Shown: piece after piece, positions 1 to 6,843 of the stretch
Numbering within the stretch: the stretch's first letter is position 1
Layout of the letters: each line of letters begins with the position of its first letter
From: Microbacterium esteraromaticum
Lineage (GTDB): Bacteria > Actinomycetota > Actinomycetes > Actinomycetales > Microbacteriaceae
NCBI RefSeq assembly: GCF_028747645.1
Contig: NZ_CP118100.1
Span: 2,914,001-2,978,000, forward strand
DNA length: 64,000 nt
Direction: 5' to 3'
Notes under the pieces: generated by a model
Database searches by the model: none
Told to the model about the DNA's origin: nothing
What the model saw: the letters and a program-made list of their open reading frames with translations, nothing else
Translations under genes and position numbers: made by a program

Positions 1-354
1 GTTGAAGGTGCCGACGAGGTTGATGCGGACGACCCGCTCGAACGCGTCGAGGTCGGTCGGGTTGCCGTCGCGATCGAGCACCTTGGCGGGCGGCGCGATG
101 CCGGCGCAGTTGACGACGACGCGCAGCGGCGCGATCGCCTGGGCGGATGCCACGGCCGCAGCGATCTGGTCGGGGTCGGTCACATCAGCCGGGGCGAAGA
201 TACCGCCCAGTTCGGCGGCGATCTCCTCACCGTTCGAGGTGGGCAGGTCAACGATCGTGACCTGCGCTCCGGCTGCGGCGAGCCGCCGCGCGGTGGCCAG
301 ACCGAGACCGCTGGCGCCGCCTGTGATGAGGGCGCCCTGTCCGGTGATCTGCAT
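1..354 (-). CDS. SDR family oxidoreductase (N-terminal part, cut by window edge)
   Basis: This is the first 118 residues of a short-chain dehydrogenase/reductase, which uses NAD(P)(H) to oxidise or reduce hydroxyl/keto groups. The protein starts MQITGQGALITGGASGLG, so the glycine-rich cofactor motif (GGASGLG) sits at about residues 12-18. An acidic residue follows beta-2 (VTIVDLP), which favours NAD over NADP, and the NCAG motif is near residue 90. A GGAG Shine-Dalgarno lies just before the ATG. The overall look resembles 3-hydroxyacyl-CoA dehydrogenase type II (HSD10-like), which would suit fatty-acid or branched-chain catabolism, but the catalytic Ser-Tyr-Lys part is outside the window. A palindrome upstream (403-416) is also found upstream of the acyl-CoA dehydrogenase at 60.6 kb. 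Confidence 0.88.
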   Translation of the reverse strand, partial: MQITGQGALITGGASGLGLATARRLAAAGAQVTIVDLPTSNGEEIAAELGGIFAPADVTDPDQIAAAVASAQAIAPLRVVVNCAGIAPPAKVLDRDGNPTDLDAFERVVRINLVGTFN

Positions 355-402
355 CGTGTTCTCCTTTGAAACGGCACGGCACCTGAGCCCGGCGTCGCGT
401 GC

Positions 403-416
403 GACTGAGTCTCAGC
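403..416. promoter_or_regulatory. Palindromic operator candidate upstream of the SDR gene
   Basis: The stretch reads GACTGAGTCTCAGC, with the perfect dyad CTGAG-T-CTCAG, in the divergent region between the SDR gene and the DUF488 gene. Read on the minus strand it is GCTGAGACTCAGTC. The acyl-CoA dehydrogenase promoter region (60694-60707) has the same 14-mer with one change. A shared TetR- or FadR-like lipid-catabolism regulator is an inference. Confidence 0.4.
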
Positions 417-478
417 ATACGTGGTTCCGAGTACCGCCACTACTGGCGGATCTCTCACGAGAAGCGGATGCTGAGGGC

Positions 479-841
479 ATGGACCTGCGTCGCAAGCGAG
501 CCTACGACACCCCCTCGCCCGAAGACGGCTTCCGCGTGCTGGTCGACCGGCTGTGGCCGCGAGGGGTCTCGAAGCAGAACGCAGAGATCGACCTGTGGGC
601 CAAGGACGTCACACCGACTAGCGAGCTGCGTCGGGAATGGCACGCGGCACCGGCATCCGATTTCGAGATCTACGCAGCGCGCTATCGCGCACAGTTGGCC
701 GCCGACGACGCGGGCGCGCTGCGCGCGCTCGCGGACGAGCTGAGCGAACATCCGGTCGTCACGCTCGTCTACGCCGCGCGTGACACCGAGCACAACCACG
801 TCATCGTCCTGGAGCGGGCCCTGCACGACCTCGCCCCGTAG
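479..841 (+). CDS. DUF488 family protein
   Basis: A 120-residue protein starting MDLRRKRAYDTPSPEDGFRV and containing VDRLWPRG near residue 22, the hallmark of the DUF488 (YeaO-like) family. It also has the family's WHAAPASDFEIYAARYRAQL stretch and a C-terminal VTLVYAARDTEHNHV segment. The length is normal for the family. The biochemical role is not established for this family. The gene runs divergently from the SDR gene. The start was chosen at the ATG directly before the conserved N-terminus; the reading frame stays open upstream, but that upstream sequence is not family-like. Confidence 0.85.
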   Translation: MDLRRKRAYDTPSPEDGFRVLVDRLWPRGVSKQNAEIDLWAKDVTPTSELRREWHAAPASDFEIYAARYRAQLAADDAGALRALADELSEHPVVTLVYAARDTEHNHVIVLERALHDLAP

Positions 842-900
842 CCCCCCTCCTTTCCTCCCCCGTCCCCCCTCGCCCCTCCCTTCCCCACCCCTCCCTTGCA

Positions 901-969
901 CTGAGAAACCACTTCCCGTCTGAGAAATCACCTCAGACGTGGTTTCTCGAGCGGGAAGTGGTTTCTCAG
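901..969. repeat. Nested palindromic element, copy 1 (left of the aph-like gene)
   Basis: Outer arms CTGAGAAACCACTTCCCG (901-918) and its exact reverse complement (952-969) enclose a second, slightly imperfect inverted pair (GAGAAATCAC / GTGGTTTCTC). One GAGAAAYCAC motif thus occurs four times, twice in each orientation. It lies between the DUF488 gene and the kinase gene. A second copy of the same arms lies at 1807-1873. It could act as a hairpin terminator or be a miniature repeat. Confidence 0.85.
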
Positions 970-1022
970 CGGCGCAGGGGCGCGCGGGGCAGGCGCGCGC
1001 AGGGGCGCGCGGGGCGGGGAGA

Positions 1023-1769
1023 ATGAGGGGTGTGTCGATCCCTGTGATGCCCGTCGTTGTTCCGCCGCGCGTGCGCGAGCTCGCCAGGGGTGCCGCGCTC
1101 GAATGCGTCTGGCAGAACGATCTCGGCGGCCTGACGCTGCGCGCGGCCCCGCAATACGGTGAGCCGTTCTTCATCAAGTGGGGACCCCGTCACGACGAGT
1201 CGACCATGCGCGACGAGGCGGAGCGGATGCAGTGGGCGGGGCGATGGGCTCGGGTTCCGCAAGTGCTCAGTCACGGGGAGGATGCCGCCGAGGAGTGGCT
1301 GGTGACGGCAGCCCTCGCGGGCGACAGCGCCGTATCGCCGTACTGGAGAGAGCGCCCCGAGACGGCTGTGCGCGCCGTCGGAGAAGCGCTGCGCGCCTGG
1401 CACGACGCGTTGCCCGTCGAAGAATGCCCATGGGACTGGGGCGTAGCCGCCCGTATCGACGCCGCCGAGCAGCGCGGCATCCGTGTGCCCGAGAGCCTGC
1501 GCACGCCGCCGCCGATCGACCGGCTCGTCGTCGCGCACGCCGACGCCTGCTGCCCCAACACGCTTCTCGACACAAACGGACGCTGGCTGGCACACGTCGA
1601 CCTCGGCCAGATGGGCACCGCCGACCGCTGGGCAGATCTCGCCGTCGCCGCCATGAGCACCGAGTGGAACTACGGCCCCGGCTGGGACGACACACTCATC
1701 GCCGCGTACGGCATCGCCCCCGATCCGGCCCGCCAGGCCTACTACCGCGCCCTCTGGAACGCCACCTGA
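1023..1769 (+). CDS. APH(3')-like phosphotransferase
   Basis: A 248-residue kinase of the aminoglycoside 3'-phosphotransferase/choline-kinase fold. The C-terminal half carries the Brenner-type catalytic motif as HADACCPNTLL (normally HGDxxxxN) and the metal-binding region HVDLGQMGTADRWADLA. The N-lobe has EPFFIKWG, with the presumed ATP-binding lysine. Such enzymes phosphorylate aminoglycosides or other hydroxylated metabolites; the substrate cannot be read from sequence. I start at the ATG at 1023; a GTG nine bases later, preceded by GAGGGG, is equally possible. The gene stands alone between two copies of the same palindrome (901-969 and 1807-1873). Confidence 0.82.
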   Translation: MRGVSIPVMPVVVPPRVRELARGAALECVWQNDLGGLTLRAAPQYGEPFFIKWGPRHDESTMRDEAERMQWAGRWARVPQVLSHGEDAAEEWLVTAALAGDSAVSPYWRERPETAVRAVGEALRAWHDALPVEECPWDWGVAARIDAAEQRGIRVPESLRTPPPIDRLVVAHADACCPNTLLDTNGRWLAHVDLGQMGTADRWADLAVAAMSTEWNYGPGWDDTLIAAYGIAPDPARQAYYRALWNAT

Positions 1770-1806
1770 CCCCGCACTGCCTCGCCCATTCCCCTACCCA
1801 CTCCCG

Positions 1807-1873
1807 TGAGAAACCACTTCCCGTGTGAGACATCACACTGGACGCGGTTTCTCACACGGGAAGTGGTTTCTCA
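1807..1873. repeat. Nested palindromic element, copy 2 (right of the aph-like gene)
   Basis: Perfect 24-bp arms at 1807-1830 and 1850-1873 enclose a 19-bp spacer. The first 18 bases of the arm are the same TGAGAAACCACTTCCCGT core as in copy 1 at 901-969. The transcript would form a very stable hairpin, so termination is plausible, but there is no U-tract after it. Confidence 0.85.
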
Positions 1874-1912
1874 GCGGAAGGGAACGCGAGCGCGAGCGAC
1901 GCGAGCGGCGCG

Positions 1913-2701
1913 CTAGGCGGGGCCGAGGATGAAGTTCCAGGCGCCGGTCGCGACGGCGGCGATGATGGCGGATGCTGAGATCGCCGCACCGGCGAGCAAT
2001 AGCATCCACTCGCGGGCGCCGAAGCGCGCGGGGCGCGCCCACGTGCGCCGCACGTCCGCCCCGAACCCACGCGCTTCCATGGCCGTCGACAGCTTCGCCC
2101 CACGTCGGATCGACAGCACCAGCAGCGCGAACGCCATCCCCAGGAACCTGCGCACGCGCCCCCGATCGGCGACACCTCGGGCGCGACGCGCCAATTCGAG
2201 CGCACGCCAGTCGTCGACGAACAGGCCGACCATGCGCAGTCCCGCCAGCGCCCCCAGCACGAAACGCGCCGGGAGCCGCAGGGTCTGCGCCAGACCATCA
2301 GCGAGGTCGGTCGGATCGACGGTGACGAAGAGCACCACCGAGGGCAGTGCGATCGCCAGCACCCGCAGCATGGTCGCTCCCGCCAACGCCAGCGAGCCGT
2401 CACTCACCCGCACCAGGAACCACTCGACGTAGACCGTGCCGCTCGGCTCGCCGTACAGCGCAATGGTCACGCCGGTCAGCGGCGCGGCCAGCCACACCGG
2501 CCAGGTGCGCACCCAGAATTCCCGCCAGCCGATTCCGGCGAACAGGAACAGCACGCACTCCAACGCCAGCGCGACGGCGGCCGAGACCATGTCGAGGGTG
2601 AGGATCAACGGCAGGGCGATCAGCGCACTCGCGCCCAACTTCGCCACCGGGTTGATCTGCGCCATCGCGCCCGTGCGTGCCCGGGTCTCCAGGAGCGTCA
2701 T
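1913..2701 (-). CDS. ykoC: ECF transporter T component (YkoC-like)
   Basis: A 262-residue integral membrane protein of the EcfT/CbiQ family, which couples ATP hydrolysis by the A component to substrate movement through the S component. It begins with the typical NPVAKLGASALIALPLILT transmembrane segment. The cytoplasmic coupling helices carry the family signature as RARGVADRGRVRRFLGMAFALL with SIRRGAKLSTAMEARGFG, the second containing the conserved A-R-G motif. It is the last gene of the riboswitch-controlled unit. Its ATG overlaps the stop of the ATPase gene (ATGA), so the two are translationally coupled. Confidence 0.9.
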   Translation of the reverse strand: MTLLETRARTGAMAQINPVAKLGASALIALPLILTLDMVSAAVALALECVLFLFAGIGWREFWVRTWPVWLAAPLTGVTIALYGEPSGTVYVEWFLVRVSDGSLALAGATMLRVLAIALPSVVLFVTVDPTDLADGLAQTLRLPARFVLGALAGLRMVGLFVDDWRALELARRARGVADRGRVRRFLGMAFALLVLSIRRGAKLSTAMEARGFGADVRRTWARPARFGAREWMLLLAGAAISASAIIAAVATGAWNFILGPA

Positions 2702-4170
2702 GCGCCCACCCCCAGTGTGAAGCGCTCGGCATGCAGGGCTTCGACGACATCGAGGTCATGGGTGACCGTCACCAGCGCGGCGCCATCGTCGCGCAGGTCG
2801 GCGAGCATGGCCACGAGTTCTTGCCAGGTGCGGGCGTCCTGCCCGAAGGTGGGCTCGTCGAGCACGAGCACCCGAGGCCGGGTGGCCAGCGCCGCAGCAA
2901 CGGTGAGCCGCCGCTTCTCGCCACCGGACAGCGTGTACGGGTTGGCCTTCGCGAGCCGTTCCAGCCGCAGCCGTTGCAGCAGTTCGTCGCTGCGGGCGGC
3001 GATCTCGCCCTCAGCGAGCCCGAGCGAGCGTGGTCCGACGGCGAGTTCGTCCTGCACCGTGGAGGCCAGCAGTTGGTGCTCCGGTTCTTGGAACACGGTG
3101 CCGATGCGCGTCAGCAACTGCCGCGACGCCCACCGGATCGGATGCGGCCCCGCTCCGCCGGCGAGGGCATCCGAGGCCGTCACGGCGCCCGACGCCGGTG
3201 GGAGGAGCCCCGCCAGCGTCAGGCCGAGCGTGGATTTTCCGGCGCCGTTCGGCCCGGTGATCGCCAGGGTGGAACCTGCCCGCACGGCCACGTCGATACC
3301 GGATGCCACAGTCGTGCCGCGCACGCGCGCCACCGCAAGGTCGTCGCCGCGCAGCAGCACGTCGCCGGGGGCGGATGCCGGTGGTGCGGGATGCTTCGGC
3401 GGAAAGCCCGGCACCCACACTCCGGCCTGTGCGAGGCGCTCGCCCTGCGCGGTGAGCACGGCATCCGGATTCCCGTCGGCGATCACCCCGGTTCCGCCGG
3501 CACCGTCGTCGCCGATCACGATGACCCGATCGATCAGCGGCAACCAGACGTCGAGTCGGTGTTCGACGACGATCAGCGTGGTGCGCTGCGCGGCCAGCAT
3601 CCGCTCCACGGCGTCGCGCACCTCGGCGATGCCGTCGGGGTCAAGGTTCGCCGTCGGCTCGTCGAGCAGCAGCAGTCCTGGCCGCATCGCAAGCGACCCG
3701 GCGAGCGCGAGGCGCTGCTTCTGCCCACCCGAGAGCGCCTTCGTCGGGCGATCCCGCGGCACGTCGAGGCCCACGGCGTCGAGCGCGGCGTCGACGCGGC
3801 GCCAGATCTCGTCCCGGGGCAGGCCGAGGTTCTCACATCCGAAGGCGACGTCGTCGCCGACGCGCGCAAGGATGACCTGCGAGTCGGGGTCCTGCAGCAC
3901 AAGGCCGGCCCGGCCGCGCGCGGCCGCGGCGGGCAGGCCATCGATGAGCAGCTCACCCTCGGCCTCGCCCTCCTCATCACCGCCGAGCACACCGGCCAGG
4001 CCATGCATGAGCGTCGACTTGCCGGCACCCGAGGCGCCGAGCAGCAGTACCCGCTCACCGGGCTCGATGCGCAGCGTGACATCGCGTACCGCCCAGGCGA
4101 GGCGACTGGCGTGCCGCCAGCCCCATCCACGCGCCTCGACCGCGGCGGGCGCGATCCCTCCTGACACCAT
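2698..4170 (-). CDS. ykoD: ECF transporter duplicated ATPase (YkoD-like)
   Basis: A 490-residue protein with two complete ABC ATPase domains in one chain, acting as both A subunits of an energy-coupling-factor transporter. Domain 1 has Walker A GASGAGKST and LSGGQKQRLALAG followed by LLLLDEPTANLDP. Domain 2 has GPNGAGKST and LSGGEKRRLTVAA followed by VLVLDEPTFGQD. The start is set at the ATG giving MVSGGIAPAAVEARG, 16 bases after the ykoE stop; an in-frame start farther up would overlap ykoE. In this E-D-C arrangement behind a TPP riboswitch the substrate is expected to be thiamine or its hydroxymethylpyrimidine precursor. Confidence 0.92.
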   Translation of the reverse strand: MVSGGIAPAAVEARGWGWRHASRLAWAVRDVTLRIEPGERVLLLGASGAGKSTLMHGLAGVLGGDEEGEAEGELLIDGLPAAAARGRAGLVLQDPDSQVILARVGDDVAFGCENLGLPRDEIWRRVDAALDAVGLDVPRDRPTKALSGGQKQRLALAGSLAMRPGLLLLDEPTANLDPDGIAEVRDAVERMLAAQRTTLIVVEHRLDVWLPLIDRVIVIGDDGAGGTGVIADGNPDAVLTAQGERLAQAGVWVPGFPPKHPAPPASAPGDVLLRGDDLAVARVRGTTVASGIDVAVRAGSTLAITGPNGAGKSTLGLTLAGLLPPASGAVTASDALAGGAGPHPIRWASRQLLTRIGTVFQEPEHQLLASTVQDELAVGPRSLGLAEGEIAARSDELLQRLRLERLAKANPYTLSGGEKRRLTVAAALATRPRVLVLDEPTFGQDARTWQELVAMLADLRDDGAALVTVTHDLDVVEALHAERFTLGVGA

Positions 4171-4186
4171 GGCGATCGCCGGTCGG

Positions 4187-4825
4187 TCAGACCCGCTTGC
4201 GCACCTCTCGGCCCGAGCCGAAGCGGTCGAGAGCACCCGTAGCCGCGAGGCCCCGGGCGAGCAGCCAGCCGAGCAGACCGGCGAGTACGGCGCCCGAGAT
4301 GACGGTGCAGATCAGGTAGACGACGGTGAAGGCTGCGTCGGCACCCGCGAACCACAGGATCATGTTATTGATCCCGCCCAGCAGGGCGGCGCCGGCGCCG
4401 GCGAGCATCGCCACGGGCAGCGACCAGACACGGTACGCGAAGAGCAGGAAGATCAGTTCGGCGCCGAGGCCCTGCACGAGTCCGGCCTCAATGGTGAGGA
4501 ACCCGCCCCACTGTGCGCCGGCCAGGGCCGAGACGACGGCGGCGAGGGTCTCGACGTAGATCGCAGCGCCGGCCTTGCGGATGATGAGGCCACCCAGCAC
4601 GCCGGCGATCAGCCACGGCCCGTCGAGCAGTCCCTGCACGCCGGGCAGCAGCGGGTCGAGCAGCGCCTTGGGGCCGAGGTAGCCAACGTTCCACAGCAGG
4701 AACAGAACACCGCAGGCGACGCCCAGCACGCTGGCGACGACGATGTCGACGATGCGCCAGCGCCAGATCTCGGGGCGCATACGCCCCGTGTTCGTGGACG
4801 CGGAACTGGACGTGGACGTGCTCAT
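4187..4825 (-). CDS. ykoE: ECF transporter S component, YkoE family (thiamine/HMP)
   Basis: A 212-residue membrane protein: a Ser/Thr-rich hydrophilic N-terminus (MSTSTSSSASTN) and then about five to six hydrophobic helices from residue 25 onward. Segments typical of YkoE are GPWLIAGVLGGLIIRKAGAA, the ALAGAQWGGFLTIEAGLVQG stretch and LGAELIFLLF. YkoE binds the vitamin precursor and hands it to the YkoC/YkoD module. The ATG lies just after the TPP aptamer, whose terminal GGGAGGAG also contains the Shine-Dalgarno. That placement explains how TPP binding can block initiation. The reading frame is open through the aptamer, but those codons are RNA structure, not protein. Confidence 0.92.
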   Translation of the reverse strand: MSTSTSSSASTNTGRMRPEIWRWRIVDIVVASVLGVACGVLFLLWNVGYLGPKALLDPLLPGVQGLLDGPWLIAGVLGGLIIRKAGAAIYVETLAAVVSALAGAQWGGFLTIEAGLVQGLGAELIFLLFAYRVWSLPVAMLAGAGAALLGGINNMILWFAGADAAFTVVYLICTVISGAVLAGLLGWLLARGLAATGALDRFGSGREVRKRV

Positions 4826-4832
4826 AGGAACT

Positions 4833-4922
4833 CCTCCCTGCGCCGGCATGATCCGGATCAGGTTCGACGGTCGAAGCGCTCTTCGCTTCCTCTCAGCCCG
4901 GCGGTCCGGACTCCCGTGGTGG
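4833..4922 (-). promoter_or_regulatory. TPP riboswitch (THI element)
   Basis: Read on the minus strand, the conserved TPP aptamer blocks appear in order: ACGGGAGTCCGG at the 5' side, GGGCTGAGAGG with the CTGAGA pyrimidine-sensing element, then ACCTGATCCGGATCATGCC and GGCGCAGGGAGG closing the P1/P4 side. The last block merges with the ribosome binding site of ykoE, eight bases before its ATG, so regulation is most likely by sequestering the start site. It predicts repression of ykoEDC when thiamine pyrophosphate is plentiful. Confidence 0.95.
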
Positions 4923-4976
4923 TTCATCGATCATATCCCGCCGACCGCACACAGGGACGTTGGGTAGCGTGGACGG

Positions 4977-6749
4977 GTGACCACCTCCCCCGAGTCCACG
5001 CGCCCCGCCACGCGCCGTGAACTGCGCGAGCGTGCCCACCCGCAGACGACGGAGTCCTCTCGTGCTCCGCTGCCCGCATTCGGTGACACACTGCGCACTC
5101 CTGACAACACCGTCATTGATGACGTGCCCGCCCCGAACGACGACGCCGTCGACGACGCCGAACGCTTCTCAGACGCGCCGCCCCTGGGCGACACGCGGGC
5201 TGCCGCCCCGTCGTGGGATACCGGTTTCGCCGCGTATGCCGTCGATACTGTCGCTGTGGACGCCGTCGAGAACGACCCGGAGCCGGCGTTCCTCAGCGCC
5301 TTCGACGATGACGATGCTCCGACGCGCGAGAACCCGGTGCTCTCTCCCGACGCCAGCGAGCCCAGCGGCACCGCCGTCGGTTCGGATGCTGCGGACGAGC
5401 CCTCTGCGCCGCAAACGGCTTGGGCGGATGAAAAGCGGCCGCCGACCGCACTGACCTGGCTCGATACCGCGACGTTGAAGGCTGAGTCGCTGCCGGAACC
5501 CCGGAGCACGCCCGACCTCCTCGACGGCGCACATCTAGCGCCGAGCTGGCGACGCCCGGGAGTACTGATCCCCCTCGGGATCGTCGGAACCCTGTGCGGC
5601 GCATACGTCGCCTCGACTCTGCTGTGGCCGCTCGACGCGGTCGCTCCTGCAGCGGCCGCCGTGAAGACAGAGATCGCGCCGGCAGAAGCGGCAGCTCTCA
5701 CCTGGCCGGAAACCGGCAGCGCCGCCGTCGCGGTAGAGGGAATCGGGCCCGCCTCATCGACGACCGAGCGCGACGAGATCGCCAGCATCACGAAGGTCGC
5801 CACGGTGCTGATGATCCTCGACGAGCTGCCGCTGCAGCCCGGCGAGGAGGGGCCGAGCTTCGCCTTCGACTACGGCGACACGCTGGAGTACTGGCAGTAC
5901 CGCAACCTGAACCAGTCGGCCCTCGATGTGCCGGTGGGCGGCAGCCTCACGCAGTACCAGATGCTGCAGGGCATTCTGCTCGGCTCGGCCAACAACTACA
6001 CCGACCGCCTGTCGGACGAGATCTGGGGCTCGGACTGGGCGTTCTCGCAGGCATCCGAGAAGTGGTTGAGTGATCACGGCCTCGGTGGGATCACTCTCGC
6101 CTCGCCCTCCGGCTTCAGCGAGTTCAACACGGCTTCGCCCGCAGATCTGACCAAGCTGGGTCAGTTGGCCATGAAGAACCCGGTGGTCGCCGAGATCGTC
6201 GCGACGCGTTCTGCGGAGATCCCCGGTGCGGGCACGGTCGAGAACACCAACGGCATGCTCGAGGATGCCGGTGTAGTGGGCATCAAGACCGGCACTCTGT
6301 CGCACTGGAACCTGCTGACGGCCAAGGACGTGCCCGTCGGCGGAACGTCCGTGCGCGTCTACGCCTCGGTGCTCGGCCAGGACGACGATGACACCCGCCT
6401 CGCCGTGACGCGGCAGCTGTTCGCCGAGGTCGAGAAGTCGCTCGCCGAGCAGCCCGTTGCTGTACCGGCCGGCAGCGTGGTCGGACACGTCACCGCCGAG
6501 TGGGGCGGTCGCGTCGAGATCGTGACGGATGCTGACGCCCAGGTCGTGCTCTGGAACGGCGCGACGGCCACCGCCGACACCGAACTCGATCTCGGGGATG
6601 CCACGCAGACCGGCACCGTGGTGGGCACGCTCACCGTCGATGGCCCGACCGGAACCGCCGAAACGTCGGTCTCGCTCGCCGATGAGGTCGCGCCGCCGAG
6701 CATCTGGTGGCGTCTGACGCACCCGATGGCGCTGTTCGGTATCGACTGA
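4977..6749 (+). CDS. Membrane-anchored penicillin-binding protein / D-Ala-D-Ala carboxypeptidase-like
   Basis: A 590-residue protein with an unusual layout. About 190 N-terminal residues are hydrophilic, acidic and probably disordered. One membrane helix follows (about 194-215, VLIPLGIVGTLCGAYVASTL) and then an extracellular serine-peptidase domain. The catalytic signatures are present: SITK near residue 270 (SxxK), SAN near 337 (SxN) and KTGT near 438. This matches the S11 D-alanyl-D-alanine carboxypeptidase group, which trims peptidoglycan stem peptides. A C-terminal beta-rich segment follows, as in PBP5-type enzymes. The start is GTG with TAGCGT six bases upstream, so the transcript is probably leaderless. 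S11 enzymes normally begin with a cleavable signal, so the cytoplasmic extension is odd. Confidence 0.85.
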   Translation: MTTSPESTRPATRRELRERAHPQTTESSRAPLPAFGDTLRTPDNTVIDDVPAPNDDAVDDAERFSDAPPLGDTRAAAPSWDTGFAAYAVDTVAVDAVENDPEPAFLSAFDDDDAPTRENPVLSPDASEPSGTAVGSDAADEPSAPQTAWADEKRPPTALTWLDTATLKAESLPEPRSTPDLLDGAHLAPSWRRPGVLIPLGIVGTLCGAYVASTLLWPLDAVAPAAAAVKTEIAPAEAAALTWPETGSAAVAVEGIGPASSTTERDEIASITKVATVLMILDELPLQPGEEGPSFAFDYGDTLEYWQYRNLNQSALDVPVGGSLTQYQMLQGILLGSANNYTDRLSDEIWGSDWAFSQASEKWLSDHGLGGITLASPSGFSEFNTASPADLTKLGQLAMKNPVVAEIVATRSAEIPGAGTVENTNGMLEDAGVVGIKTGTLSHWNLLTAKDVPVGGTSVRVYASVLGQDDDDTRLAVTRQLFAEVEKSLAEQPVAVPAGSVVGHVTAEWGGRVEIVTDADAQVVLWNGATATADTELDLGDATQTGTVVGTLTVDGPTGTAETSVSLADEVAPPSIWWRLTHPMALFGID

Positions 6750-6789
6750 CGCATGCGCTGGGACTGGAACTGAGCCCAGCACTGAGACA

Positions 6790-6824
6790 AGAGCGCCCGC
6801 CCCGATTTCCGGGGCGGGCGCTCT
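6790..6824. terminator. Bidirectional hairpin terminator
   Basis: A perfect 15-bp stem (AGAGCGCCCGCCCCG and its complement) with the 5-base loop ATTTC lies between the convergent carboxypeptidase gene and the ABC exporter operon. It has no long U-tract, as is common in actinobacteria, and can serve both strands. Confidence 0.8.
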
Positions 6825-6843
6825 CGCGTTGAGGCGCGACGAG

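Noticed and set aside
939..1022. N-terminal extension of the APH-like protein starting at 939
   Set aside because: The upstream codons lie inside the palindromic element and encode Gly/Ala/Arg-rich sequence unlike the family, so the start was placed at 1023.
2677..4164. Long open frame (about 495 codons) on the plus strand opposite the ABC ATPase gene
   Set aside because: It is the mirror of ykoD in GC-rich DNA. The translation has no recognisable domain, while the minus strand has complete Walker and signature motifs.
4931..5803. 290-codon minus-strand frame inside the carboxypeptidase gene
   Set aside because: Ser/Ala-rich shadow of the acidic N-terminal region. No signature, and the plus-strand gene continues through it to a complete catalytic domain.
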